NCBI GenBank assembly: GCA_033977485.1
Contig: CM066988.1
Location: 78,774,669-78,838,668, forward strand
From: Hydrangea macrophylla
Taxonomy: Eukaryota; Streptophyta; Magnoliopsida; Cornales; Hydrangeaceae
Length of the DNA stretch: 64,000 nucleotides
Reading direction: 5' to 3'
Below, piece by piece: positions 53,746 to 64,000 of the stretch. A program made the translations under genes and the position numbers. Below the pieces are notes generated by a model. That model did not search any database. It was given only the letters and a program-made list of their open reading frames with translations, and was not told the origin of the DNA. Numbering within the stretch: the stretch's first letter is position 1; every line of letters begins with the position of its first letter.

Positions 53746-56697
53746 TGTCACGCCCCGACGTAGCATAAATAAGGAAAGCGTTTAATTTCCTTTATGGACC
53801 CGTAGGTCGCGACAGTTTGAAGGATCGATTCCGTCCCAAACGTCAAATAATAAAACATAATAATCAGAGTAAAGCAATCAAGGCTTACAAAAATTTTCTA
53901 TCTTATTACATCTTATAAACCGGGGTCAACTAAGGCACAGACCGCCTTGAAAATAAAATAATATCTTAAAGTCTATTACAGTCATCCTTAAACAAAAACC
54001 AAAACAGTTTAAAGCTCAAACAACTAACTTAATGCATAAAATAAACAGTTTCTTTATTCCAACAGCAGCCACCTCAATTAGCGTAGTCATACGTTTCTTC
54101 CTGGTTAAAACCTGAAAAGCCTGAACACGAATGTCCAGGACGCATCAACGTCGTCAGCTTCAAGAAGCTGGTGAGTATTAAAAACATGACTTTGAATGTA
54201 AATCATACCCATTTACCTTTTTCCATTATTAAATACTGAAAGGATTTATTTTATAAAACAACAAGGAATATAATAAGAGTTGTTCGTTCATAAATACAGA
54301 TACTCGTGAAATGAGACAATGCACCACACTCACCTCGCCGACTCTTTTCTCTCGACATCCACAACAACCCACTATCCTACTCCTGGTATCTTTGAAACAC
54401 TCATATAGCCACACTTTAGCAACGGGGCGCCAGGGAGTGTCCAGTTTGCCTCACACTTTGGTCCGGGGTACCAGGGAGTGTCCAATGCCTCACACTTTGA
54501 ATACCCTAACCGCCATGCAAATACCGAGGCGACCCCTCACACAGTATCCAGACTTGAGTTATCAGGGAGTGTCCGTAGGCCACACTTTAACACTACCATG
54601 GGTGCCAGGGAATGTCCGAGTTCGGCTTCACACACTTTAACGCTTCCATGGGCGTCAGGGAGTGTCCTTATTTGCCACCGTCGCATTTCAAAGATACCCT
54701 CTTCCACAAACTCTACCACAACCACAACCACAACCACGACCACAAACTCATACTCAACCATAACCACAACCACAACCACAAACACAATCTCATACCCTTT
54801 CCACACCACCATTACTTTTTTTTTTTCCACACAGACTGACACCCCAATGCATGTACCACTGACTCACATGAATGGTATGCACTTAAACAAAAATGCAGAA
54901 TCAAGAAACAACACGCGCACGGGGATTAATGAGTTATACTATAATGTTTAAATCACTTAAACATAACCAATTAGAGTTCTGATCAACTAAATTCCCAAAC
55001 AGAGCCTTAACAGTTTATAAATTTCATCCAAACAGTCCCTTAACAGAAAGACAGACAAAAACAGAAACTGTACTACCTCGCGCGCGCGGGCCGCTCGCGC
55101 GAAAGGTCGCTCGCGCGGGCCGCTCGCGCGATAAGCCCATTTTTCCTTTATTAATAACCCTTTCTATCTGCCTGAGGAAAGCAGGGTCGCGCGCGCGGAT
55201 CGCTCACGCGAAGGGGTTCTCGCGCGACCCTCGCTCGCGCGACCAGTCAATTTTCAATTATATATATATGAATCCTTACGTCTGCCTGGGGAAGGCTGCC
55301 TCGCGCGCGCGGGCCGCTCGCGCGAAGGGTCGCTCGCGCGGGCCGCTCGCGCGATTCTCGCGCGCGCGATCGTGGCGCGAGATGAAGCTGAGGCTTCGTC
55401 TTCTTCTCCCAGACTTCCCTGTTTCAGCAAAACAGGGGTCTTTTTGACCCATTTTCAGATTCAGTGCTTCATAGGTCGTGTAATATATAGTTCTCTTTAG
55501 TTTTTCACAAGGATTACGAATATGAAGTCAATTTTACATGATTCAACACATAGCTTACCAATTTTAGGAAAAACTAAAAAGTGTCAAAACTAATTTTCTT
55601 ATATACTTTCTCCTATGAACAAATTAAGCTCTAATTTTACAACCATATGCTCTACTCACTACAATCTATCATATTTCATTCACAAAACCGATTTTGGTTA
55701 AGTTTGGGAAACCTCCATTTTTCAAGCCATGAACTTCAACGTACAAATATCAATGGTGATATACAACATTAACAATTACACAGCAAATAATTATGAAATT
55801 ACAGTCTTAGTGAGTTTAGAATACTCACTGTGATTGAGAATAAAGGAATTGTTGAGAAAGAAATTAGAAATAGGCAAACCCAATAGAAACTTCAAGCTTT
55901 AGCTATGGAGGTTCAAGCTCTTCTCTCACTAAAATCTGAAATTATATTCTCTGAACTCTCTCTAAACTCTCTGTGTTTGTGTTTGTGAAGAGCAGAATCA
56001 AAAGTGTGTGATGAAGAGCTTAGTTATAGAGCTTAAGAACTTGGGCTCCAAGTTGGGTGAACATTACTCTACAAATGAGTTTAGTTCTAATTAGCTAAAG
56101 ACCACAAATATCACAGATATAGATACGTATAGGATTGCTGTGAATTAGAGTAGGGGTCAATTAGGTTCATAGGGGTTCAAGCTAGAGTTGTTTGGGAATC
56201 TAGCTTTTGGCACAAAAATAACACACATAAGCTAGACATTCCCAAACAAGTGCAAGGCAATCATTAGTTGCCATAAATGGAAATAAAAAAAGTGTCCAAA
56301 TCGGTCACTTCCAATATCTGGGGAAATTTAGCACAGCGCGGACAGTTTTGGACACAAACTGGTATTTTCGGGGCGCGGTGGTCACCATAAAAATACAGAA
56401 AATTCATTTTAACTAAAGAATTGATTTACTGGTTTCATAAAAATACTGATTTAGTCAAGAGTAATCTTTCCCACCGTTTTGAAATACAGTTTTTGAAATC
56501 CAACACAGGTATTACAATTTTTTTGTAAAATTCCAATTTGACCCCAAAAGAATTTTGAATATGAAACATAATAAGAAATAAATTCTACACACACAAATTG
56601 AAATTAAAAATAAGAGCAGACAATATCGCATGAAATAATTATAACAATGAAATTACAATTTAAATATGAAAATGAAATGAAAATGCAGGTTATTACA
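53746..56697 (-). repeat. E2 5' LTR
   Basis: 2,952 bp, same structures as the 3' copy: minisatellite (54,390-54,670), ACCACA tract (about 54,714-54,786), TCGCGCGA cluster. Confidence 0.95.
55078..55380. repeat. TCGCGCGA motif cluster, E2 5' LTR
   Basis: Counterpart of 46,531-46,838. Two substitutions and a 4-bp TA indel distinguish the copies in this block; one motif reads CTCGCGCGCG here and CTCGTGCGCG in the 3' LTR. Confidence 0.9.
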
Positions 56698-56702
56698 ACA
56701 AC

Positions 56703-57240
56703 CTCAGGCATTACTTACTACCCCACCACCAAGTGACGGGGGATGTTTCAACTGTGGGAAGCCAGGGCACATGGTGAGGAGTTGCACTATTCCTAAGACC
56801 CACCTCTATAGCAATCAGTTCTACCGCAACAACAAAAAGTCTGGTCATTTGAGCAAGGATTACCTTACACCACGAGGAGGATACTATAGGGCACAAGTTC
56901 AAGGAATTCAGGGACCCCCAGATCAGAATAGAATGAATGCCATAATCTCAACATAAGTAGGCTTTAATGCTGATGAGCAGCAACACTTGGAAGGTACGCT
57001 TGTACTCTTTCATAGTCCAGTTATAACTTTATTCGATATTGGAGTTGCACGTTCATTTATTACTATTAAGATTGTGCGTTAGTTGGGTTTAGAACCCCAG
57101 ACACTTGAGCCAGCACTTAATGCTGTGTCAACATTGAGAGTGATTGTTAAATTGGATAAAGTATGTAAAGATTGCCCATTGACTTTGGGAGATAGGAATC
57201 TTCCAGCAGACTGGTAGTTCTATCGATGTCGGAGTTCGAC
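56703..57240 (+). pseudogene. E3 gag C-terminal part and protease
   Basis: Resumes the frame cut by E2. A CCHC knuckle (CFNCGKPGHMVRSC) begins near 56,748. The protease site reads LFDIGVARSFI where E2 has [11 protein letters not shown], so the Thr of the D-T-G triad is replaced by Ile. Stops at 56,954 and 57,079 and a shift near 57,210. Confidence 0.85.
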
Positions 57241-58198
57241 ATTATCCTAGGGATGGATTGGTTGATTAAGTACAGTGCCAACTTAGATTGCCCTACCAAG
57301 ACGATTGTATTTTCGATACCTGGATGTCCGACGATCAAATTTCAGCGTTAGCCGACAAGCGACATGTTTCTAACACGTGGTTTGGCTATAATTGGGAGTA
57401 CGAGTACAGAATCGATGATGGATCAGATTCCTACTATACAAGATTTCATAGATGTATTCTAGGATATTAAAGGACTTCCACCGAAGAGAGAAATAGACTT
57501 CTATGTAGAACAAGTACCTAGAACATTGCTGATATCTAAGACTCCATATAGGATGGCGCCAACAGAGATGTTGGAATTGAAGAAGCAAGTTTAGAAACTT
57601 GAAGATTTAGGTTTTGTTCGTCCGAGCACGTCACCCTGGGGAGCACCAGTTCTATTCGTAAAGAAGAAAGAAGGGACACTTCGACTCTGTATGGATTACA
57701 GGGAGTTGAACAAGGTAACAATCAAGAATAGATATCCACTACCCCGGATAGATGACCTATTCGATCAGTTGCAAGGATTAAGATCTTTTCCAAGATCTAT
57801 TTGCGTTTGGGATATCATCAACTATTAGTTCGACCGGAGGATATGTTGAAAACTATGTTTAGGAGAGGTACGGGCATTATGAATTTTTAGTTATGCCTTT
57901 CGGACTAACGAATGCACCAATAGTATTTATGGATTTGATGAATAGAGTATTCAGGCTATATCTAGATCGATTCATTATAGTTTTCATTGACAACATCTTG
58001 ATCAACTCAAAGACGGAAGAAGATCACAAGGAGAACTTACAGATCACTCTGCAGACGCTTCAAGATAGCAAGTTGTATGCAAAGATTAATAAGTGCGACT
58101 TTTGGCTACAAGAGGTTAAATTCTTAAGACATGTTATATTTCAAAATGGTATCTCTGTGGACTCATCCAAGATCGATGCAATCTTAAGCTGAAACAAA
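57241..58198 (+). pseudogene. E3 reverse transcriptase
   Basis: Contains [35 protein letters not shown] and MPFGLTNAP boxes in more than one frame. The catalytic box reads FIDN instead of FIDD (about 57,984-57,995), which would abolish activity. One-base shifts near 57,780 and 57,870. Confidence 0.9.
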
Positions 58199-58987
58199 CC
58201 AACTAATGTGACGAAAGTTAGAAGTTTTCTTGACCTAGCAGGATATTACCAAAGATTTGTCGAAGGATTTTTCAAGACAGCAGGACCCTTGACAAATTTA
58301 ACAAGGAAGGAGACGAAGTACGAATGGACAGACAAGCATGAGCATGCATTTCAGGAGTTAAATGAAAGATTGACTTCTGCACCAGTACTCGTGATACCTA
58401 AGAGTGGAGAAAGGTATGTGATCTACAGTGATGCATCGCACCAAGGACTTGGTTGTGTACTTATGCAAGACAGGAACATGATTGTATACGGATCAAGACA
58501 ATTGAAGGTCAATGAGAAGAACTATCCTATGTATGATCTGGAATTGGCAGCAATAGTGTTTGCATTGAAGATTTGGAGACACTACCTTTATAGAGGGAAG
58601 TTCAATCTGTTTTTCGATCACAAGAGTATGAAGTATTTGTTCTCTCAGAAGGAGTTGAACATGCGACAATGAAGATGGATGGAGTTACTCAAAGACTATG
58701 ACTTTTCATTACAATACCATCCAGGTAAAGCAAATGTCGTAGCCGATGCTTTGAGTCGTAAACCTCGACTAGTGATCGTTGTATTATTAATTCGAGAATG
58801 GAATGCATTGGAAGTTTTAGCTAAATTCGAGCTTCAGCCAGTGAAACAATGGAAGGACTACATTTGGATGCCTTATGGTACAACCAACTTTGATCAGCCG
58901 TATCATATAAGCTTAGCAGACAATAGAGGATTTGAAGTTACAATTTGCCAAGATTTCAGCAAAGGAACCAGAAGTTTGGAGAATTAG
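58199..58987 (+). pseudogene. E3 RNase H region
   Basis: [15 protein letters not shown] and DHKSMKYLFSQ are readable. A TGA lies between MRQ and [10 protein letters not shown] near 58,670, only two codons from where E2 has its TAG. Confidence 0.9.
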
Positions 58988-59277
58988 TACAGACGGAGCC
59001 TTACGATCTAAATGTAGACTATTTACCTAAAAAAGAAAATCTTCGAAAAGAAATATTGGATGAAGCACATAAGTCACGGATGACGATTCATCCTAGAGGT
59101 ACAAAGATGTACAAGGATTTGAAGAGAAATTTCTGGTGGGGAGGAATAAGAGAGAAGTGGTTGAGTATGTAGCCCAATCTCTTACTTGTAAGCAAGTAAA
59201 GGCAGAACATCACAAACCACCGGGACTCCTACAACCGTTACCGATTCCCCAATGGGAATGGGAACATGTAACCGTAG
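58988..59277 (+). pseudogene. E3 integrase, N-terminal part
   Basis: Zinc-binding region with HKSRMTIHPRGTKMYKDLKR and LTCKQVKAEHHKPPGLLQPL across a frame change near 59,150. Ends at the insertion point after WEWEHVT. Confidence 0.85.
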
Positions 59278-62200
59278 TGTGGACATGCAGAATCAATTTT
59301 CCTTTTTGTTTGTTTGAAATTATTTTGAAGAAAACAAGGTCTGTTGAAAACAGATACAGAGTCGCCACTTGGTCTTTAAGGAACCAAGAAACCTAATTTT
59401 GACTCACCCAAATGGATAAAGGGCACCGGCCCTTCATAACCAAAGAACTTGGCTTGGGGTTTTGGTACGAGAGAGGAATGAGTCTTTGCCACGACTAAAA
59501 AACCCTCAACTCGCCCCGTCTTTCGATGGTCCTCAATTAGCATCCAATTAATCATCGTATACTATGTTTGGTTTGACAAATAATACTATGATAGAATATT
59601 ACATCATATAAGAATTTTGAAGTGGAAGATCAAAAGATAAGATATCATTCATAAGATCTAAGCCAAATACCACACAGTGTAAAGGTGAAAGATCACACAA
59701 ACAAACCTAGAAAAATCGTCTAATCATATATCGAGTAATCAAGTTTTCCTAATCTAAAGGGGACATGAATTGTTCTTGAAATAAATAATCAAAGAAATCG
59801 AAAATATGCTTAGCTAAAATGATGCATGTTAATCTTTGAGAAATGAAGATCTCTCAATCCCCATGACGAAAGAGAAAGGAAGATTAGATCGAGGGGGAGC
59901 ATGAACGTCTGATCAAGTTCATTCCTTAGAATCTCCTTAGATTAGGAGTCACAAAAACTCCAAATCTTTCATGGATGCAATGTATGATCCTAGAATGTGC
60001 AAAGGTTGTAGTGTGTTTGTGTACGTGGACTTTCTAAACTGACTTAGAAGTCTAGAGGATGCATGAATGTATGAAGAAAATTATTATAGAATGTATACAA
60101 ATGTAGCATGAACTACTTCCTCAGATATGAGCTAATTTGGATTGCATGTAAGCATCAAATCAAAGGAAAGAACTCAAAACATACTTGCTGTGAATAGTGG
60201 ACAGAACAGTGGACTGATTTTGTAAAAATGGAAAAGTGGGATTAGGAATGTTTTTAATGCATGAGTTTTTATGGAGATCATCCTTATTGTGTCTAGAACA
60301 CATTAAAAAGACAAACTCCAATAACTATTACAGATTAAGAGAAATCATATGAACAAGGGGGGTTGCTCAGAAACAGAGTTCGTACTGTCGTCTGAAATAT
60401 TGAAAAATCTTAGAAAATGAAAACAAAACATCTAAAGAGCCATATTATACATAAAGTTCCCTAGGACGCTAAAGTTCAAGGAAAAAATGAGTTGAGGCCA
60501 CTTTCTTTGGAAAAGTTTTCTGGAAAACAAGTTGCAAGTCAACCTAGCTGCTGTGACAGAGAAAACTGAATGTCTGGAAGAAATGTTTGGGTCAAAATGG
60601 AACCCTTCCAAGTGTTTTCAAGTCAAACCAAAAATCGTGGGTGTTCTTTAATGAGTTAGGAAGACTTTCCAAGTGGTCTTGTAATTACCCTTTGAGTATT
60701 GAGTTCTAAAGAAATCTTTGAACTCAGATCATTCACTGTTTTGAAGATTTTTAGTAAAATAAGGCTTGTTTATTGGAATCCAAATGTTGGGGGTTTTAGA
60801 GGGGTTTTCAAATAGGAGTTTTAAAAGCACATTTTCAGCACAAAAAAGGGAATAAGACCACTTAAGAAATCAACATCAAGCTCATCATCAAGAACTCCCA
60901 ATATTACTTGCACAAACATAGTTTTGTTTGAGAATATGGATTCAAAAATACATATGAATGTATTGAAGTTAAAATCATCATCCATCAAACATGTCTTTGA
61001 GGTCAAGAGCTACTATCCATAAGGATTCACTCTCCTCAAACAACATGTCATCTAGAAGTTGATAAGCATGTAAGTAATCAAAGAAAAATCAAAAAGAAAT
61101 TAGTTGAGAAGAGATGAACATAATATATAAACAATCAAATAAGTAATCAATAGATGATAATCATTGAGATATTGGACTTGTAGCTTGGTGTTTTACTCAT
61201 ATGTCACATTTGGACATGGAAGTAGCTTTCTATCTCATGAATCCTCAAGAATGGTGGTTAGGGAGGATTTGAATGTGAAGTGTAAGTGAGGTAATGGAAG
61301 GAAACATGATTAAAACTCACTTTCTTGTTGAAAATCAAAGGAGGAGGCTCTCTTTCCCTCTATTATAACTTTATCTCTACAACTTTTTACAAACTTGTAT
61401 TTGGCACCCCTCTTGAGGTTTTTATTGTGTATCCAAGTTGTGGAGATAAGGGGCGTATTTATAGAGGGGTTGGAAAGGTATTTGGAATTAGAAAAAGTTT
61501 CCCATTGGCCCATAATCCCTAAACAAACAAAACCATGTCGTTTTTACTTTGACAAATTCCATAAAATTTCTCCAAAAATGCATAAAACTTGGGTTCAGGC
61601 AACCAGTACCGCCGCAGCACTGGGAGAGTGCCTTTGTGGCACTAGGGAAGTGCCTTCGTGACAGTCAATGCCCCGTTGACCAGAATTTTGCGTTTTGGCC
61701 TTCCAGAACTCCCAGAATTTGCGAAATGGCCCTATTTCTTTCGAATTTCACAGAAAATTCATACAAATTATAAATCAAGCTTGTGAAATACCGTTGGAAA
61801 GGTATTAAGGTCTAATTTCTATTAAAAAAAAGTAGTTTAAAGTTGGGTCACTTTGGAAACTTTTGCGGTATTCGCGATAAAAGCCGAGTTGATCGCCTAT
61901 TTCACCTTCAAAAATTCATAACAAATTCATTTAAGTCCAAAAATTATGTGCAATATACCGTTAGAAAGCTATTGACCTCTAGTATCCATGAAAAATGTTT
62001 GAAAAATGACATGGCGATCTGGTTTCAAAGTCAACTTTTAGGTCAAATCGATCAAACTTGGGATTTACAGGAAGTTTTGGGAACCTTTAGGAGCTCCCAG
62101 GAGCTGACGTTTTCGTCCGATTTTCTTTTAAAACTCGTTTTAGTACTTTTCACATGATCTAGAATGATCTCGGAACTTTTCAGAAAATTTGGATGATTTT

Positions 62201-62539
62201 GGCCATACCCTGGTCAATCTTGGGTCAATCCGGTCAATGGGGACTTTCCGGGAACTTCCGGGACTTCCGGGAGTCTCTGGGAGCTGACAATTTCATTTGA
62301 TTTTATTCCAAAACTCATTTCATTACTTTTCTTATGACTTAGCGTGTTTCTAAAACTTCTGGTCCAATTCTGGGAGTATTTGGGCCTTTAGGGGCATTTT
62401 GGTCATTTGTACCACTTTCTAAGCATTTTGAGAGATGGAACTAACTTCCAGGAGTTTCTTTTTGATTCCTTTCGATCATCGTGAACCACCAAGCTATGGG
62501 TCACCTAAATCTGATAGTCGATAAAATCGGGTGTCTACA
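59278..62539. mobile_element. Solo-LTR-like insertion (3,262 bp) inside E3 integrase
   Basis: Begins TGTGGACATGCAG and ends GGGTGTCTACA: TG...CA ends with near-matching 8-bp inverted termini. Flanks CGTAG (59,273-59,277) and CATGG (62,540-62,544) match 3 of 5, and removing the insert rejoins the integrase codons at WEHVT-MDFVVG exactly, so these are the remains of a 5-bp target duplication. No gag or pol, primer site or internal LTR pair, hence a solo LTR or LTR-like non-autonomous element. Contains GAGTCGCCACTTGG near its start and diverged internal duplications (61,740-61,990; 62,090-62,340). Open frames of up to 104 codons are not convincing. Confidence 0.8.
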
Positions 62540-63594
62540 CATGGATTTCGTGGTAGGATTGCCGAAGTCACAGCAGAACCAGGACGCTATTTGGGTGATT
62601 ATGGATCAACTCACGAAGATGACATATTTTATCGCCTATAGTATGACGTATTCAGTAGAACATTTGAGCCAGATGTATCTACAGCATGTTGTACGGTTAC
62701 ACGGTGTACCTTTTACTATCGTGTCAAATCGAGATTCGCGTTTTACTACAGAATTTTGGAAGAGTCTCCAGACAGTGATGGAAATGACACTGAACTTGAG
62801 TTTAGCTTTTCATCCATAGACTGATGGGCAGATTGAACGAGTCAATCAAGTGACGGAAGATATGTTACGCGCTTGCGTTATCGATTTTGAGAATTCTTAG
62901 GAGACACACCTGTCGTTGATCAAATTCGCCTACAACAATAGCTATCATACGAGTATAGGGATGGCGCCATTCAAAGATATGAATGGAAGACCTTGCCGAT
63001 CGTCACTATGCTGGGCCAAAGTTAGAGATACTCAACTTCTTGGTCCAGAGATGGTACGAGAGACCAGCGAGAAGATTCAGATCGTACATGAGAAAATGAA
63101 GATAGCTCAGACCCGACACAAGAGTTATGTTGACAAGCAACGTAAAGACTTGGAATTTTTCATTGGAGATTATGTGATGCTTAAGGTTTTACATATTCGA
63201 GGGATTGTTCATTTTGGTCAGAAGAGAGGCAAGTTATCGTCGCAATTCATCGGACCATTCGAGATTCTAGAACGTGTTGGAAAGGTTGTCGACTTGCATT
63301 CTCACCGAAGATGTCAGGAGTGCACAACATGTTCCACATCAGTATGCTGAGGAAGTGTGCCCATAACCCAGCACACGAGATCAACTTCGAAGATATTGAA
63401 GTTAATGACAATGTTACGTTTAACGAAGGACCATTTTGCATCCTAGATCGAGGAATCAAGAAGCTCAAAAATATGAAACTCCCGTTGGTAAAGATTCAGT
63501 GGAAGCATCATGATGAGGGAGAAGCTCGTGGGAGCGAGAGTCGGAGATGCGTGAGAAGTTTTTGTTTTTGTTTTAACTCTGTATGGATTTGATT
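62540..63594 (+). pseudogene. E3 integrase core and chromodomain-like tail
   Basis: Resumes at MDFVVGLPKSQQNQDAIWV. The second catalytic position reads SNRDSRF where E1 and E2 have SDRD, so the Asp is replaced by Asn. TAG codons at about 62,818 and 62,898, and frame changes near 63,290 and 63,525. The tail retains LPLVKIQWKHHDEGEA. Confidence 0.9.
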
Positions 63595-63615
63595 TTGAGG
63601 ATGAAATCTTTTATT

Positions 63616-63628
63616 GAGTGGTGGAAGA
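63616..63628 (+). promoter_or_regulatory. E3 polypurine tract
   Basis: GAGTGGTGGAAGA ending directly at the 3' LTR. Confidence 0.65.
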
Positions 63629-63953
63629 TGTAATACCCTGTATTTTCAATAATTATTTAATACACAGAGTTTCTATATACTTCCCTTGATCATATTTAAA
63701 ATTTTATCTTCGATCGATCGGAGTTCGTTCGAGCGATCGAGCATTTCAAAGTTCAAGCGATCGAACCCTATTCAATCAATCGAAACCCTACCGACATGAA
63801 TTTATGATGTGGTCACCATTTCAATCGATCAAAACCCTTTTTAATCGATCAAACCTAACCAATTTGCTCTCGAGAGATCGAACTTAATTCGATTGATCGA
63901 AACTTTAATCATCAGGATTTCTAGGTTTCACATAAAGACACCACCTGCACCCT

Positions 63954-64000
<47 letters not shown>
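63629..64000 (+). repeat. E3 3' LTR, cut by the window end
   Basis: Matches the first part of 40,442-42,810. Ends in a CT microsatellite followed by TA repeats; the 5' copy has only the TA part here, so the CT tract expanded in this LTR. Confidence 0.95.

Larger units (their letters stand above)
45196..56697 (-). mobile_element. E2: complete young Ty3/gypsy retrotransposon, minus strand
   Basis: 11,502-bp element in reverse orientation. LTRs 53,746-56,697 (5', 2,952 bp) and 45,196-48,154 (3', 2,959 bp) read TGTAATAACC...GGGGCGTGACA on the minus strand. Exact 5-bp target duplication ACAAC (45,191-45,195; 56,698-56,702). The LTRs differ by a 3-bp T-run indel, a 4-bp TA indel and about eight substitutions by eye, so insertion was very recent (about 0.1 million years at 1.3e-8 per site per year). 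Contents in order: primer site, extra acidic frame, gag-pol with one in-frame TAG, polypurine tract. Chromovirus of Tekay/Del type by layout and tail (inference). Confidence 0.95.
40442..64000 (+). mobile_element. E3: old, nested-upon Ty3/gypsy retrotransposon (continues past the window)
   Basis: Left LTR 40,442-42,810 (TGTAATACCCTG...GGGGCGTGACA, 2,369 bp). The right LTR starts at 63,629 and is cut by the window end after 372 bp. The internal region runs primer site, extra acidic frame, gag, protease, reverse transcriptase, RNase H, integrase, tail, polypurine tract, with many stops and shifts. It is interrupted by E2 (within gag) and by a solo-LTR-like insertion (within integrase). Comparing the first 330 bp of the two LTRs I see roughly 25-30 differences, so E3 is far older than E1 or E2. 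It inserted into E4. Its sequence and extra frame ally it with E2. Confidence 0.9.

Noticed and set aside
61325..62157. 65-104-codon open frames inside the solo-LTR-like insertion
   Set aside because: Overlapping short frames without domain features, in sequence that contains diverged internal duplications.

Overview
This is nuclear genomic DNA from a flowering plant, most likely a eudicot; the species cannot be read from the sequence. The evidence is AT-rich intergenic DNA full of microsatellites and short hairpin transposons, long Ty3/gypsy LTR retrotransposons with plant-type initiator-Met primer sites, and a complete Mutator-like element (MULE) with spliceable introns. I see no confident host gene, no tRNA or rRNA gene and no prokaryotic feature. 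Almost all recognisable coding DNA belongs to transposons.

Layout. 1-18,092: intergenic DNA carrying about ten MITE-like hairpins, hAT-like non-autonomous elements, one poly(A)-tailed retroposed fragment (6,944-7,707), a local duplication (9.9 and 11.3 kb) and a 24-bp-periodic array of a 14-bp palindrome (14.9-15.6 kb). 18,098-27,085: element E1, a complete and very young chromovirus-like Ty3/gypsy element (+ strand) with 2,120-bp LTRs, target duplication CAACT, and a gag-pol frame broken by two stops. 27,091-30,021: more MITEs. 30,031-35,166: a 5.1-kb MULE with 87-bp terminal inverted repeats and a perfect 9-bp target duplication. It holds two convergent genes, a MuDR-type transposase (minus) and a small GRF zinc-finger gene (plus). 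35,176-38,467: MITEs, including a near-perfect 48-bp-arm hairpin.

38,468-64,000 is a nest of retrotransposons. E4 (an LTR, minus strand) was invaded by E3 (old, decayed, + strand, running past the window end). E3's gag was then invaded by E2 (45,196-56,697, minus strand, young, target duplication ACAAC, gag-pol intact but for one TAG), and E3's integrase by a 3.26-kb solo-LTR-like insertion (59,278-62,539).

How the genes work together: gag, protease, reverse transcriptase, RNase H, integrase and chromodomain-like tail are the modules of copy-and-paste transposition. E2 and E3 also carry an extra acidic reading frame ahead of gag. The MULE has MuDR-like convergent architecture, with a GRF-finger gene, once followed by a membrane-spanning tail, in the position that mudrB holds in maize MuDR. 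The two observations I rate highest are this MULE partner gene, and the finding that each LTR family carries a cluster of a different CpG-containing self-complementary motif (CAGTCGACTG, TCGATCGA, TCGCGCGA, GACCGGTC).
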